Shown here piece after piece: positions 1-4,801 of a stretch of 10,800 bases of DNA. A model generated the notes under the pieces. That model was not told where the DNA came from. It did not search any database and saw nothing but the letters and a program-made list of their open reading frames with translations. Made by a program: the position numbers and the translations under genes. Position 1 is the first letter of the stretch. Each line of letters starts with the position of its first letter. Source of the stretch: Dehalococcoidia bacterium (lineage in GTDB: Bacteria; Chloroflexota; Dehalococcoidia; Dehalococcoidales; Fen-1064); contig JAUYDN010000078.1 of assembly GCA_030691775.1 (NCBI GenBank), forward strand, positions 1-10,800. Direction: 5' to 3'.

Positions 1-667
1 ACCCGGCGACGCTGACATGGGCGATATGTACCCATCCCCCTGTTTCTTCCGCCAGCTTGAGGTCGCGGGCAACCATCTTCACTTCGCCTTCAGGCGGACC
101 ACCTACCGGGTCTTCACAGTGGTCGATGATTGGCAAGCCTAATTTTTTGCTCATTTCAAGTGCCCGACGCATTACGGTATCGTCTCTCACCGGGTCGCCA
201 TCATCACTGAAGCCCGCCACGCCCGCCCGTGCCAGCGACTCCATGTCCACCAGTTTTTTCCCCTGCCGCCCTTTTGTTATGCACGCGATGGGCAGGACCC
301 TTACCACGCCACCTTTTTGTACCTTTGCCTTTACCATCTCAATAGTCTCGACCGAATCCAGCGGTGGTCTTGTATTCGGCATACAGCAGACGATGGTAAA
401 ACCACCCCCCGCCGCCGCCCCCGTGCCGGTATAAATGGTCTCTTTCTCTTCAAAACCCGGCTCTCTGAGGTGGCAATGCAGGTCGATGAATCCCGGGCAC
501 ACCACCAGCCCTTCTGCCTCTAAAACATCGAACTGCGACCCGGCGGGGTAGGTGTCCCTGCCCCCCCACCACGCAATCCGCCCGTCCCGTATCAACATAC
601 AACCCACCCGGTCGATTTTCTGCCCCGGGTCCAGGATGCGGGCGTTTTTTATCAGCAATGCGTTCAT
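1..667 (-). CDS. pyrC: Dihydroorotase, N-terminal part (runs off left edge)
   Basis: Dihydroorotase cyclises N-carbamoyl-aspartate to dihydroorotate, the third step of pyrimidine synthesis, in the cytoplasm. Translating the minus strand from the ATG at 665-667 gives 222 open residues to the window edge. Visible signatures are the metal-binding HxH in DLHCHLREPG (H64, H66), CCMPNTRPP near residues 96-104, GFSDDG near residue 142, and HIAHVSVAG at the very end, where a further metal-ligand His is expected. This is the class I (amidohydrolase, about 430 aa) type, so roughly half is present. The reading frame stays open through a run of seven G (561-567 as C on the plus strand), so there is no frameshift. 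The ribosome site is weak: AAGAAG seven bases before the ATG. The gene is the third of a pyrR-pyrB-pyrC order but is separated from pyrB by about 720 bp of repeats. The family call is firm; only the C-terminal half is unseen. Confidence 0.93.
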   Translation of the reverse strand, partial: MNALLIKNARILDPGQKIDRVGCMLIRDGRIAWWGGRDTYPAGSQFDVLEAEGLVVCPGFIDLHCHLREPGFEEKETIYTGTGAAAGGGFTIVCCMPNTRPPLDSVETIEMVKAKVQKGGVVRVLPIACITKGRQGKKLVDMESLARAGVAGFSDDGDPVRDDTVMRRALEMSKKLGLPIIDHCEDPVGGPPEGEVKMVARDLKLAEETGGWVHIAHVSVAG

Positions 668-684
668 TTCTATACTTCTTATCT

Positions 685-703
685 CCCCCTTTCGCAAAGG
701 GGG
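685..703. repeat. Palindromic C5T3/A3G5 hairpin repeat
   Basis: CCCCCTTT (685-692) and AAAGGGGG (696-703) form a perfect 8-bp stem with a 3-base loop. An AACAAGGGGGG tail follows. This is a common style of intergenic palindrome in environmental bacteria. It lies just upstream of the pyrC start, so it would sit in the 5' untranslated part of the pyrC message. Confidence 0.7.
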
Positions 704-823
704 AACAAGGGGGGTTTCACATCGGTGCCATAAGGGAAAAACCCTCTCAATCTCCCCTTCGGCAGGCTCAGGGCAAGCTCTTTCACAACGGGAGAAATCA
801 TTACTGTCTTATTTCGTTCACCC

Positions 824-879
824 GTCATTGCGAGCCGTTGGGTTATGTCCAGTCTGATTTACTACGCGAAGCAATCTCA
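824..879. repeat. TCATTGCGAG...GAAGCAATCTCA intergenic repeat
   Basis: The segment starts with TCATTGCGAG and ends with GCGAAGCAATCTCA, so ATTGC and GCAAT at its ends are inverted. Two shorter relatives with the same ends lie at 3867-3903 and 3922-3959. It has no coding potential. Confidence 0.6.
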
Positions 880-945
880 CACACCTGTTATAGGTCCAAT
901 CTATCATGGCGCCGTGGCGCCACCCACGAACAATGAAAATGGAGG

Positions 946-1057
946 TGTCATTCTGGAGCGAAGCGAAGAATCTCAGGGAGGGGCGATTTTCCCCCGCCAC
1001 CAGATTCTTCGTCGTCCCGATAAAGTACAGAAGGATCGGGACTCCTCCAGAACGACA
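946..1057. repeat. 112-bp terminal-inverted-repeat element (MITE-like)
   Basis: The left end TGTCATTCTGGAG (946-958) and the right end CTCCAGAACGACA (1045-1057) are inverted copies matching at 12 of 13 positions. Inside, GAAGAATCTCAG and CAGATTCTTCGTCG are also inverted, so the unit could fold into one long hairpin. It encodes nothing. Related end sequences occur at 9422-9432 and 9780-9790. It may be a non-autonomous mobile element or a structural repeat; no transposase is present in the window. Confidence 0.6.
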
Positions 1058-1122
1058 AGATAGACCATTTTCTAGGTAATTATTCTGACTCAAGTTGTCT
1101 TCACCCGGATTTTTCTTCTTTA

Positions 1123-1140
1123 TCGCGACTGGTGTCGCGA
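1123..1140. repeat. Short perfect hairpin TCGCGAC-TGGT-GTCGCGA
   Basis: A perfect 7-bp inverted repeat with a 4-base loop. No T-run follows it on either strand, so it does not look like an intrinsic terminator. Its role is unknown. Confidence 0.5.
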
Positions 1141-1167
1141 CTGTCGTGCAATGACGTTCTTTTATTA

Positions 1168-1251
1168 TTTTCCTTTGCCTTCGCATAATAACCCGGTTTG
1201 TAGCCGTGCTCCTCTGCCTCTTTCTCTGAATCGAAGGCAATCAGGTTTTCC
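1168..1251 (-). repeat. Duplicated copy of the pyrB 3' end (84 bp)
   Basis: This segment matches 1393-1476 at 82 of 84 positions (differences at 1215/1440 and 1242/1467). The copies are exactly 225 bp apart in the same orientation. Read on the minus strand it encodes the end of PyrB (from ENLIAFDSEKEAEEHGY to the penultimate residues), then continues into unrelated codons before a stop. It has no start codon or ribosome site of its own, so it is best seen as a non-coding gene fragment. Confidence 0.9.
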
Positions 1252-1258
1252 CGTCTTT

Positions 1259-1355
1259 TGTCATTCCCGACCTGATCGGGAATCCAGACGTATTCGGCCT
1301 CTTCTGGATTCCAGCCGGAGTTTACCCCGTACTCTGATACGGGGCTGGAATGACA
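1259..1355. repeat. Two-hairpin repeat, family A, copy 1
   Basis: The ends TGTCATTCC (1259-1267) and GGAATGACA (1347-1355) are inverted. Hairpin 1 pairs ATTCCCGA (1263-1270) with TCGGGAAT (1276-1283). Hairpin 2 pairs ATTCCAGCC (1308-1316) with GGCTGGAAT (1343-1351) and holds an inner CCCCGTA/TACGGGG stem. Other copies are at 4048-4099 (hairpin 2 only) and 4802-4905. This copy lies between the two copies of the 84-bp pyrB duplication. Confidence 0.8.
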
Positions 1356-1388
1356 TTATGGGTATGCATACTTTTACTTTCATAATCG

Positions 1389-2786
1389 TTACTTTTCCTT
1401 TGCCTTCGCATAATAACCCGGTTTGTAGCCGTGCTCCTCCGCCTCTTTCTCTGAATCGAAGGCAATAAGGTTTTCCGGGCGGATTTTCTTTACCAGGTGG
1501 CTGTTAGCGCGGTGGTATTTCTTATGTTCAACCCTACCCTCGTGCCACTCTGTGCTCGCTATGAACTTCGGCTCTGTGCCGTGCTCACAGTAGACGCAAC
1601 GGAGAGTGAGCGGCTCGCGGTTGACAATCTTGAACCCCGGTTTCAGGTATTTCTTTTCCGATTCCTGCGCCGTGACACAGCGCGGGTTGTTGCACTTAAC
1701 ACCGTAATCACGTTCATACATCAGGTAGTCAGTCCTGACCGGGGATGGCTCTTCTATAACCGGAAACTCCTTCACGCCCAGGGTCAACGCAAGTAGCGCC
1801 ATGCGGACGGGTACACCCCGTGAAGCCTGTTTGAAGTACATCGCCCGCGGGTCAGCATCCAGGTCGTAAGCAAGCTCATCGACACGCGGCAAAGGGTGCA
1901 TCACGAGGGTCTTGCTGAACTGCTTACCGCGCATCATCTTTTTATCCACCACCGGGAATTCATTATCGGGTTGCTCTTCACCGGTGAACCGCTCCTTTTG
2001 CGGTCGAGTGACATAGAGCGCATCCACACCCGCCTTCAGCTCTACTTCGAAGTCGATACCCGGCATCATCGCCAGCTGGTGCGGCTTACCGGGTGTCATG
2101 TAGACGGCGTCTACCTGGAGTGCCCCGGACTTTACTTTCTTTTCCCTGCCACCGAACCGCTCCAGTTCGCCGCCATATTCGGTCACGAGTTTATGCAGGA
2201 TGTTCTCCGGCACCTCCAGCCCGCGACTGGGACAGAACACAATGGTCGCCCCGAACTTGGCAAGGGCAAAGATGAGCGAGTGCGTGGTACGGCCATACTT
2301 GAGGTCGCCCCACAGGGCAATCTTTAAGCCGTGGATACTGCCGCGCTCTTTTATCAAGGTGTAGAGGTCGCAGAGGGTCTGGGTAGGGTGCTGGTGCCCG
2401 CCATCGCCGGCGTTGATAACCGGCACATCGGCGTAATCCGCAACCAGCCTGGCAGCGCCCTCCCACGGATGCCGTATCACAATAATGTCTGCATAGCCAG
2501 CCACGATACGCGCCATATCGGCGATGCTCTCACCCTTGGCGAGGGAGGTGGATTTGGGGTCGGAGACGCTGATAACGCGCCCGCCGAGGCGGTGCATCGC
2601 CGTCTCGAAGGAGAGACGGGTGCGGGTAGACGGCTCGAAGAAAAGGCTCGCCATAACCTTACCCCGGCATAGCCCGTACTGCCCCGGCATCGAGTCTGCC
2701 ATCGAATCGGCGAGTTTGAAGATAGCTTCGATTTCCCCGTTGGTAAGGTCATCGATGGTCACCAGGTCTCTACCCTTGAGTGCCAT
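1389..2786 (-). CDS. pyrB: Aspartate carbamoyltransferase with fused PyrI-like zinc domain
   Basis: Joins carbamoyl phosphate to aspartate, the committed step of pyrimidine synthesis. The 465-residue chain is far longer than the usual catalytic chain of about 310. Residues 1-340 carry all expected active-site motifs: STRTR (53-57), STSLAKGES (79-87), RHPWEG (105-110), HPTQT (133-137), DLKYGRT (161-167), TRPQKER (260-266) and HPLPRVDE (297-304). HPTQT and TRxQKER are about 33 residues further apart than in E. coli, which implies an insertion near 217-252. Residues 365-400 hold Cx4C (C365, C370) and Cx2C (C397, C400), as in the metal-binding domain of the regulatory chain PyrI; the PyrI nucleotide-binding domain is absent. 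Residues 424-460 resemble an Ada-type zinc module whose cysteines are lost. The start has a strong GGAGGAGG site lying inside the end of pyrR, which overlaps by 17 bp. The catalytic call is firm; the regulatory role of the tail is inferred. Confidence 0.95.
   Translation of the reverse strand: MALKGRDLVTIDDLTNGEIEAIFKLADSMADSMPGQYGLCRGKVMASLFFEPSTRTRLSFETAMHRLGGRVISVSDPKSTSLAKGESIADMARIVAGYADIIVIRHPWEGAARLVADYADVPVINAGDGGHQHPTQTLCDLYTLIKERGSIHGLKIALWGDLKYGRTTHSLIFALAKFGATIVFCPSRGLEVPENILHKLVTEYGGELERFGGREKKVKSGALQVDAVYMTPGKPHQLAMMPGIDFEVELKAGVDALYVTRPQKERFTGEEQPDNEFPVVDKKMMRGKQFSKTLVMHPLPRVDELAYDLDADPRAMYFKQASRGVPVRMALLALTLGVKEFPVIEEPSPVRTDYLMYERDYGVKCNNPRCVTAQESEKKYLKPGFKIVNREPLTLRCVYCEHGTEPKFIASTEWHEGRVEHKKYHRANSHLVKKIRPENLIAFDSEKEAEEHGYKPGYYAKAKEK
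1393..1476 (-). repeat. 84-bp direct repeat, coding copy inside pyrB
   Basis: This is the in-gene partner of the copy at 1168-1251 (82 of 84 identical). It covers the last 28 codons of PyrB up to the base before the stop codon. The 225-bp offset is a multiple of three, so both copies lie in the same frame, but stops after pyrB separate them. Confidence 0.9.
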
Positions 2787-3360
2787 ATTCGCCTCCTCCC
2801 GGGAGCCGGTTCCCAGCCCTGACCTTCGGCCGGTTCACAATCGCCACTTCGTCCACGCCATCGGTCTCGATAAGCCTGACCGCGATTTCCTCATCGCGGG
2901 CGCTGGGTACGTTCTTGCCGGCGTAATCCGCACGGATGGGTAGCTCGCGGTGACCGCGGTCGATGAGGACCACCAGCTGGATTGATTGCGGCCGGCCGAG
3001 GTCGATGATGGCGTCCATGGCGGCGCGGAAACTGCGGCCGGTGTAAAGGACGTCATCCACCAACACCACGGTCTTGTCCACCACGCTCACGGGGATTTCG
3101 GTGCGGGGGGTGATGGTCTTGAGCATTTCCGCCGGCAGGTCGTCACGGTAGGGACGAATATCCAGCGCGCCAACCGGTACGGTTACCCCGCCGAACGCCT
3201 CGATGTTTTTTGCCAGCCTCTGCGCCAGGGGAACACCGCGAGTGTACATGCCCACGAGCACCAGGTTTTCCGGCGCGCGGTTACGCTCGATGATTTCGTG
3301 GGCAATGCGCGCCAGCGTGCGGCGGATATCTTCCCCTACCAGGATAACTTTTTCGGACAC
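2770..3360 (-). CDS. pyrR: PyrR, pyr operon attenuation regulator / uracil phosphoribosyltransferase
   Basis: PyrR binds pyr leader RNA when UMP is plentiful and promotes transcription termination; many members also make UMP from uracil and PRPP. From the GTG at 3358-3360 the protein is 196 residues (B. subtilis PyrR is about 180). The phosphoribosyltransferase signature VVLVDDVLYTGRS is at 98-110. MYTRGVPLA (38-46), DIRPYRDDL (67-75) and IDRGHRELP are also typical. A longer frame opens at a TTG at 3385-3387, but that codon lies inside the terminator stem, so I prefer the GTG. The AAGGGG in the descending arm of the terminator then serves as the ribosome site, about seven bases before the GTG. 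The gene is first in the operon, directly after a leader carrying its own binding site, which points to autoregulation. The C-terminal 15 or so residues are glycine-rich and contain the pyrB ribosome site. Confidence 0.95.
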   Translation of the reverse strand: MSEKVILVGEDIRRTLARIAHEIIERNRAPENLVLVGMYTRGVPLAQRLAKNIEAFGGVTVPVGALDIRPYRDDLPAEMLKTITPRTEIPVSVVDKTVVLVDDVLYTGRSFRAAMDAIIDLGRPQSIQLVVLIDRGHRELPIRADYAGKNVPSARDEEIAVRLIETDGVDEVAIVNRPKVRAGNRLPGGGEYGTQG

Positions 3361-3361
3361 T

Positions 3362-3392
3362 AAAAAACCCCTTGCCGCGGTTGACAAGGGGT
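3362..3392 (-). terminator. Intrinsic terminator of the pyr leader (attenuator)
   Basis: On the minus strand CCCCTTG (3391-3385) pairs with CAAGGGG (3374-3368), extended by one A-T pair, and is followed at once by TTTTTT (3367-3362). It lies between the pyr promoter and the pyrR start, so it acts as an attenuator rather than an end-of-operon terminator. An upstream CAAGGG (3425-3420), part of the PyrR-site stem, can pair with the CCCTTG of the left arm to form a competing antiterminator. Confidence 0.88.
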
Positions 3393-3419
3393 GCAGGTGT
3401 TCCAGTACTATTCGTTTTC

Positions 3420-3449
3420 CCTTGCCAGCCTCACGGGACCAGCTTAAAG
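3420..3449 (-). promoter_or_regulatory. PyrR-binding RNA stem-loop (anti-antiterminator)
   Basis: The minus strand reads GGTCCCGTGAGGCT at 3440-3427. It agrees with the known PyrR-binding consensus ARUCCNGNGAGGYU at every position except the first (G for A). Flanking CCTT (3449-3446) and AAGG (3424-3421) can close the lower stem. The 3' arm CAAGGG is the same segment needed for the antiterminator, which is the logic expected of PyrR attenuation: PyrR-UMP holds it and frees the terminator arm. Confidence 0.88.
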
Positions 3450-3461
3450 GCTTCTTTGGTT

Positions 3462-3492
3462 AGTATAGCACAAGGGAAAAGGTAGATGTCAA
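3462..3492 (-). promoter_or_regulatory. pyr operon promoter (extended -10)
   Basis: On the minus strand there is a perfect -35 TTGACA (3492-3487) and -10 TATACT (3467-3462), with a long 19-bp spacer and an upstream TG (TGC-TATACT) that makes an extended -10. Transcription should start near 3455, giving a leader of about 95 nt with the PyrR site and terminator before pyrR. Confidence 0.8.
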
Positions 3493-3543
3493 GGGGGTTC
3501 CTCATAAGAAGCCCGAAATGAGTCGGTTGACAATTACCGTCTC

Positions 3544-3572
3544 TTGACCTCCATCCCCCGTTATCTTATACT
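3544..3572 (+). promoter_or_regulatory. Promoter of the EF-Tu domain-2-like gene
   Basis: TTGACC (3544-3549) and TATACT (3567-3572) are 17 bp apart, close to the sigma-70-type consensus. Transcription should start near 3580, about 20 nt before the GTG start. A second TTGACA at 3527-3532 has no matching -10. The promoter is divergent from the pyr promoter, with about 50 bp between the two -35 boxes. Confidence 0.8.
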
Positions 3573-3600
3573 TGTCTCACAAAATACAGGGAGGTGCACC

Positions 3601-3855
3601 GTGCCTGAAGTAGCAATCGGAAAGGTAATGGACTTCTTTGCCCGTCCGGTAGTTGCCGGAATCGACCTTTCAGCGCCGCTCAAGGTCGGGGATACCATCC
3701 GCATTCACGGGCACACCACGGATATCAACATGGCGGTCACATCGATGCAGGTCAATAACGTGAATGTGCAGGAAGCGAATGCGGGGCAATCTGTGGGCAT
3801 CAAGGTGCCCGACCGCGTGCGCAAGGGTGATACGGTTTATAAGGTGACACTGTAA
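3601..3855 (+). CDS. Small EF-Tu domain-2-like (translation elongation factor-like) protein
   Basis: The 84-residue protein starts at a GTG preceded by a strong GGGAGG ribosome site six bases upstream. An upstream TTG in the same frame lies in the -35 box and is not the start. The whole chain looks like one beta-barrel of the EF-Tu domain 2 type. It has an early glycine-valine strand (IGKVMDFFARPVVAG), then LKVGDTIRIHG, a central TSMQVNNVNVQEANAGQSV, and a closing KGDTVYKV. These are the conserved positions seen in domain 2 of translational GTPases. There is no GTP-binding domain, so it cannot hydrolyse GTP itself. Stand-alone proteins of this kind are annotated in some Chloroflexota and archaea as elongation factor-like; their role is not known to me. 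It has its own promoter and faces away from the pyr operon, so no pathway link is implied. The fold call is good, the function open. Confidence 0.85.
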   Translation: MPEVAIGKVMDFFARPVVAGIDLSAPLKVGDTIRIHGHTTDINMAVTSMQVNNVNVQEANAGQSVGIKVPDRVRKGDTVYKVTL

Positions 3856-3870
3856 TTTAATTACAGTGTC
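3846..3870. repeat. Perfect 12-bp inverted repeat across the stop codon
   Basis: GACACTGTAATT (3846-3857) is the exact inverse of AATTACAGTGTC (3859-3870), with a single T at the centre. It covers the last codons and the TAA of the EF-like gene. There is no T-run after it. It may help end or protect the message, but it is not a canonical terminator. Its right end is also the start of the adjoining TGTCATTGCGA repeat. Confidence 0.65.
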
Positions 3871-3903
3871 ATTGCGAATCCGATGAAATCGGATGTGGCA
3901 ATC
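3867..3903. repeat. TGTCATTGCGA...GTGGCAATC repeat, first of a tandem pair
   Basis: The ends ATTGC and GCAAT are inverted and enclose a TCCGAT-GAA-ATCGGA hairpin. The second copy (3922-3959) has the same ends and a related inner stem. Confidence 0.7.
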
Positions 3904-3921
3904 ACAGAATGGAAATCAATG

Positions 3922-3959
3922 TGTCATTGCGAGTTCCGATTCATCGGGACGTGGCAATC
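3922..3959. repeat. TGTCATTGCGA...GTGGCAATC repeat, second of a tandem pair
   Basis: Same layout as the copy 55 bp upstream. The inner hairpin is GTTCCGA-TTCA-TCGGGAC, with one T-G pair. A longer relative is at 824-879. Confidence 0.7.
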
Positions 3960-4047
3960 CGACTCGTTGTCGTTCTGAGCGCTTTGAGTAATGCTTTGCT
4001 TAATATTAATGATTGCGCGCGAAGAATCTCCGGGCGAGGTGGAACGT

Positions 4048-4099
4048 CTGGATTCCCGCCGGAGTTTACCCCGTGCCACGACATGGGGCGGGAATGACA
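4048..4099. repeat. Family A repeat, copy 2 (hairpin 2 only)
   Basis: ATTCCCGCC (4052-4060) pairs with GGCGGGAAT (4087-4095). The shared core GGAGTTTACCCC follows the left arm and TGACA ends the unit. Compared with copies 1 and 3, the fifth A-T pair of the arm has become C-G on both sides, so pairing is kept. Hairpin 1 is missing. Confidence 0.75.
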
Positions 4100-4294
4100 A
4101 GTGGGGATGAAGGTTTTTATACTTCGTGGTCCCGGTATAATCGGGATGACTGATTCTGAGGAGCGAAGTCCCGATTCCATCGGGAAAGGAACTCCAGCAC
4201 ATACTCAGTAGGCAGGGAGACCCTTCGCTACGCTCAGGGAGACAGGGATATGCGTCTTTTGAGGTACAACTCCTTAATAGAGGAATAATAGTCT

Positions 4295-4762
4295 CTACCC
4301 AATACCCTTGAGCAGGTTCGCCATCTCGATGGCGTTGGTGGCGGCATCGAAGCCACGGTTGCCCTGCTTGGTGCCCGCCCGCTCGATTGCCTGCTCCAGC
4401 GAATCGGCGGTCACGATGCCATACATCACGGGCATTTGATAGTCTAGTCCCACTCTCGCGATTCCCTTGGAAACCTCGGCGGAAACGTACTCAAAGTGCG
4501 GCGTGGCGCCACGGATAACCGCCCCCAGGCAGATGATGGCATCGTACTTTTTAGTCTCCGCCAGCTTCTTCGCCACAACGGGTATTTCAAAACTGCCGGG
4601 CACCCAGGCGACATCGATATCCGCCGGCTCGACACCGTGACGCTGGAGAGCATCCTGGGCGCCTTCCAGCAGTTTCCGTGTAATAAACTCGTTGAACCGT
4701 GCCGCCACGATGGCGAATTTCAACCCCTTCCCGACCAGCATGCCTTCAAATAACTTACCCAT
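4295..4762 (-). CDS. ribH: 6,7-dimethyl-8-ribityllumazine synthase
   Basis: Condenses 5-amino-6-ribitylamino-uracil with 3,4-dihydroxy-2-butanone 4-phosphate to make lumazine, the substrate of riboflavin synthase. Members assemble into pentamers or 60-subunit shells. The 155-residue length is normal. Motifs are ARFNEFIT (21-28), WVPGSFEIP (53-61), GAVIRGATPHFEYV (80-93, with the catalytic His at 89) and the C-terminal NRGFDAATNAIEMANL (135-150), which matches the usual NKGxEAAxxAxEM. The ATG is preceded by AGGAGG four bases upstream. It is last in the rib set, 197 bp after ribBA, with a family A repeat in the gap. No terminator was seen after it. The call is secure. Confidence 0.96.
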   Translation of the reverse strand: MGKLFEGMLVGKGLKFAIVAARFNEFITRKLLEGAQDALQRHGVEPADIDVAWVPGSFEIPVVAKKLAETKKYDAIICLGAVIRGATPHFEYVSAEVSKGIARVGLDYQMPVMYGIVTADSLEQAIERAGTKQGNRGFDAATNAIEMANLLKGIG

Positions 4763-4801
4763 AGGTCCTCCTGTTAATCGGAAAATTACATTAACTTAAC
4801 T

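Larger units (their letters stand above)
668..1388. other. Non-coding gap between pyrB and pyrC packed with repeats
   Basis: This 720-bp stretch splits the pyr operon. From left to right it holds a CCCCCTTT hairpin repeat, a CCTTCGGCAGGCTCAGGGC-type repeat near 767-786, a TCATTGCGAG...GCAATCTCA repeat, an inverted-repeat element at 946-1057, a small hairpin at 1123-1140, a duplicated copy of the pyrB 3' end, and a two-hairpin element at 1259-1355. The open frames crossing it on both strands are low-complexity or run through the repeats. They show no recognisable protein family, so I call no gene. No promoter for pyrC was convincing here. Confidence 0.75.
3856..4294. other. Repeat-filled gap between EF-like gene and ribH
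   Basis: This 439-bp stretch holds two tandem TGTCATTGCGA...GGCAATC repeats, a decayed TTCTGAGC...GAAGAATCTC unit near 3976-4030, half of a family A element (4048-4099), and a hairpin-rich segment at 4110-4200. In that segment TCCCGAT/ATCGGGA (4169-4185) is a perfect stem. A CCCTTCGCTACGCTCAGGG-type repeat lies near 4221-4239. No gene is supported. No T-run terminator for the rib operon was found downstream of ribH. Confidence 0.7.

Noticed and set aside
561..567. Run of seven G in pyrC looked like a possible frameshift
   Set aside because: Careful codon-by-codon reading shows the frame continues correctly into the DLHCHLREPG motif, so there is no break.
1123..1140. TCGCGAC/GTCGCGA hairpin as a pyrB terminator
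   Set aside because: No T-run follows it on the minus strand.
818..1240. 140-aa minus-strand frame in the pyrB-pyrC gap
   Set aside because: It is made of repeat sequence and an out-of-frame reading of the pyrB fragment, without a ribosome site or family signature.
1151..1468. 105-aa plus-strand frame containing two repeated peptide blocks
   Set aside because: The repeated peptide is an antisense reading of the 84-bp pyrB duplication; it is not a repeat protein.
3361..3387. TTG at 3385-3387 as the pyrR start
   Set aside because: It lies inside the stem of the leader terminator, and the first nine codons are just the hairpin and T-run; the GTG at 3358-3360 has a well-placed AAGGGG.
3544..3600. 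Longer N-terminus for the EF-like protein from a TTG at 3544
   Set aside because: That TTG is the -35 box, and the -10 lies downstream of it; the GTG at 3601 has a strong ribosome site and begins at the conserved barrel.
3846..3870. 12-bp inverted repeat as an intrinsic terminator of the EF-like gene
   Set aside because: A stem is present, but it is AT-rich near the loop and lacks a following T-run, so I list it only as an inverted repeat.
3867..3959. Tandem repeats as a CRISPR array
   Set aside because: Only two units, each with internal hairpins and inverted ends, no regular unique spacers and no cas genes.
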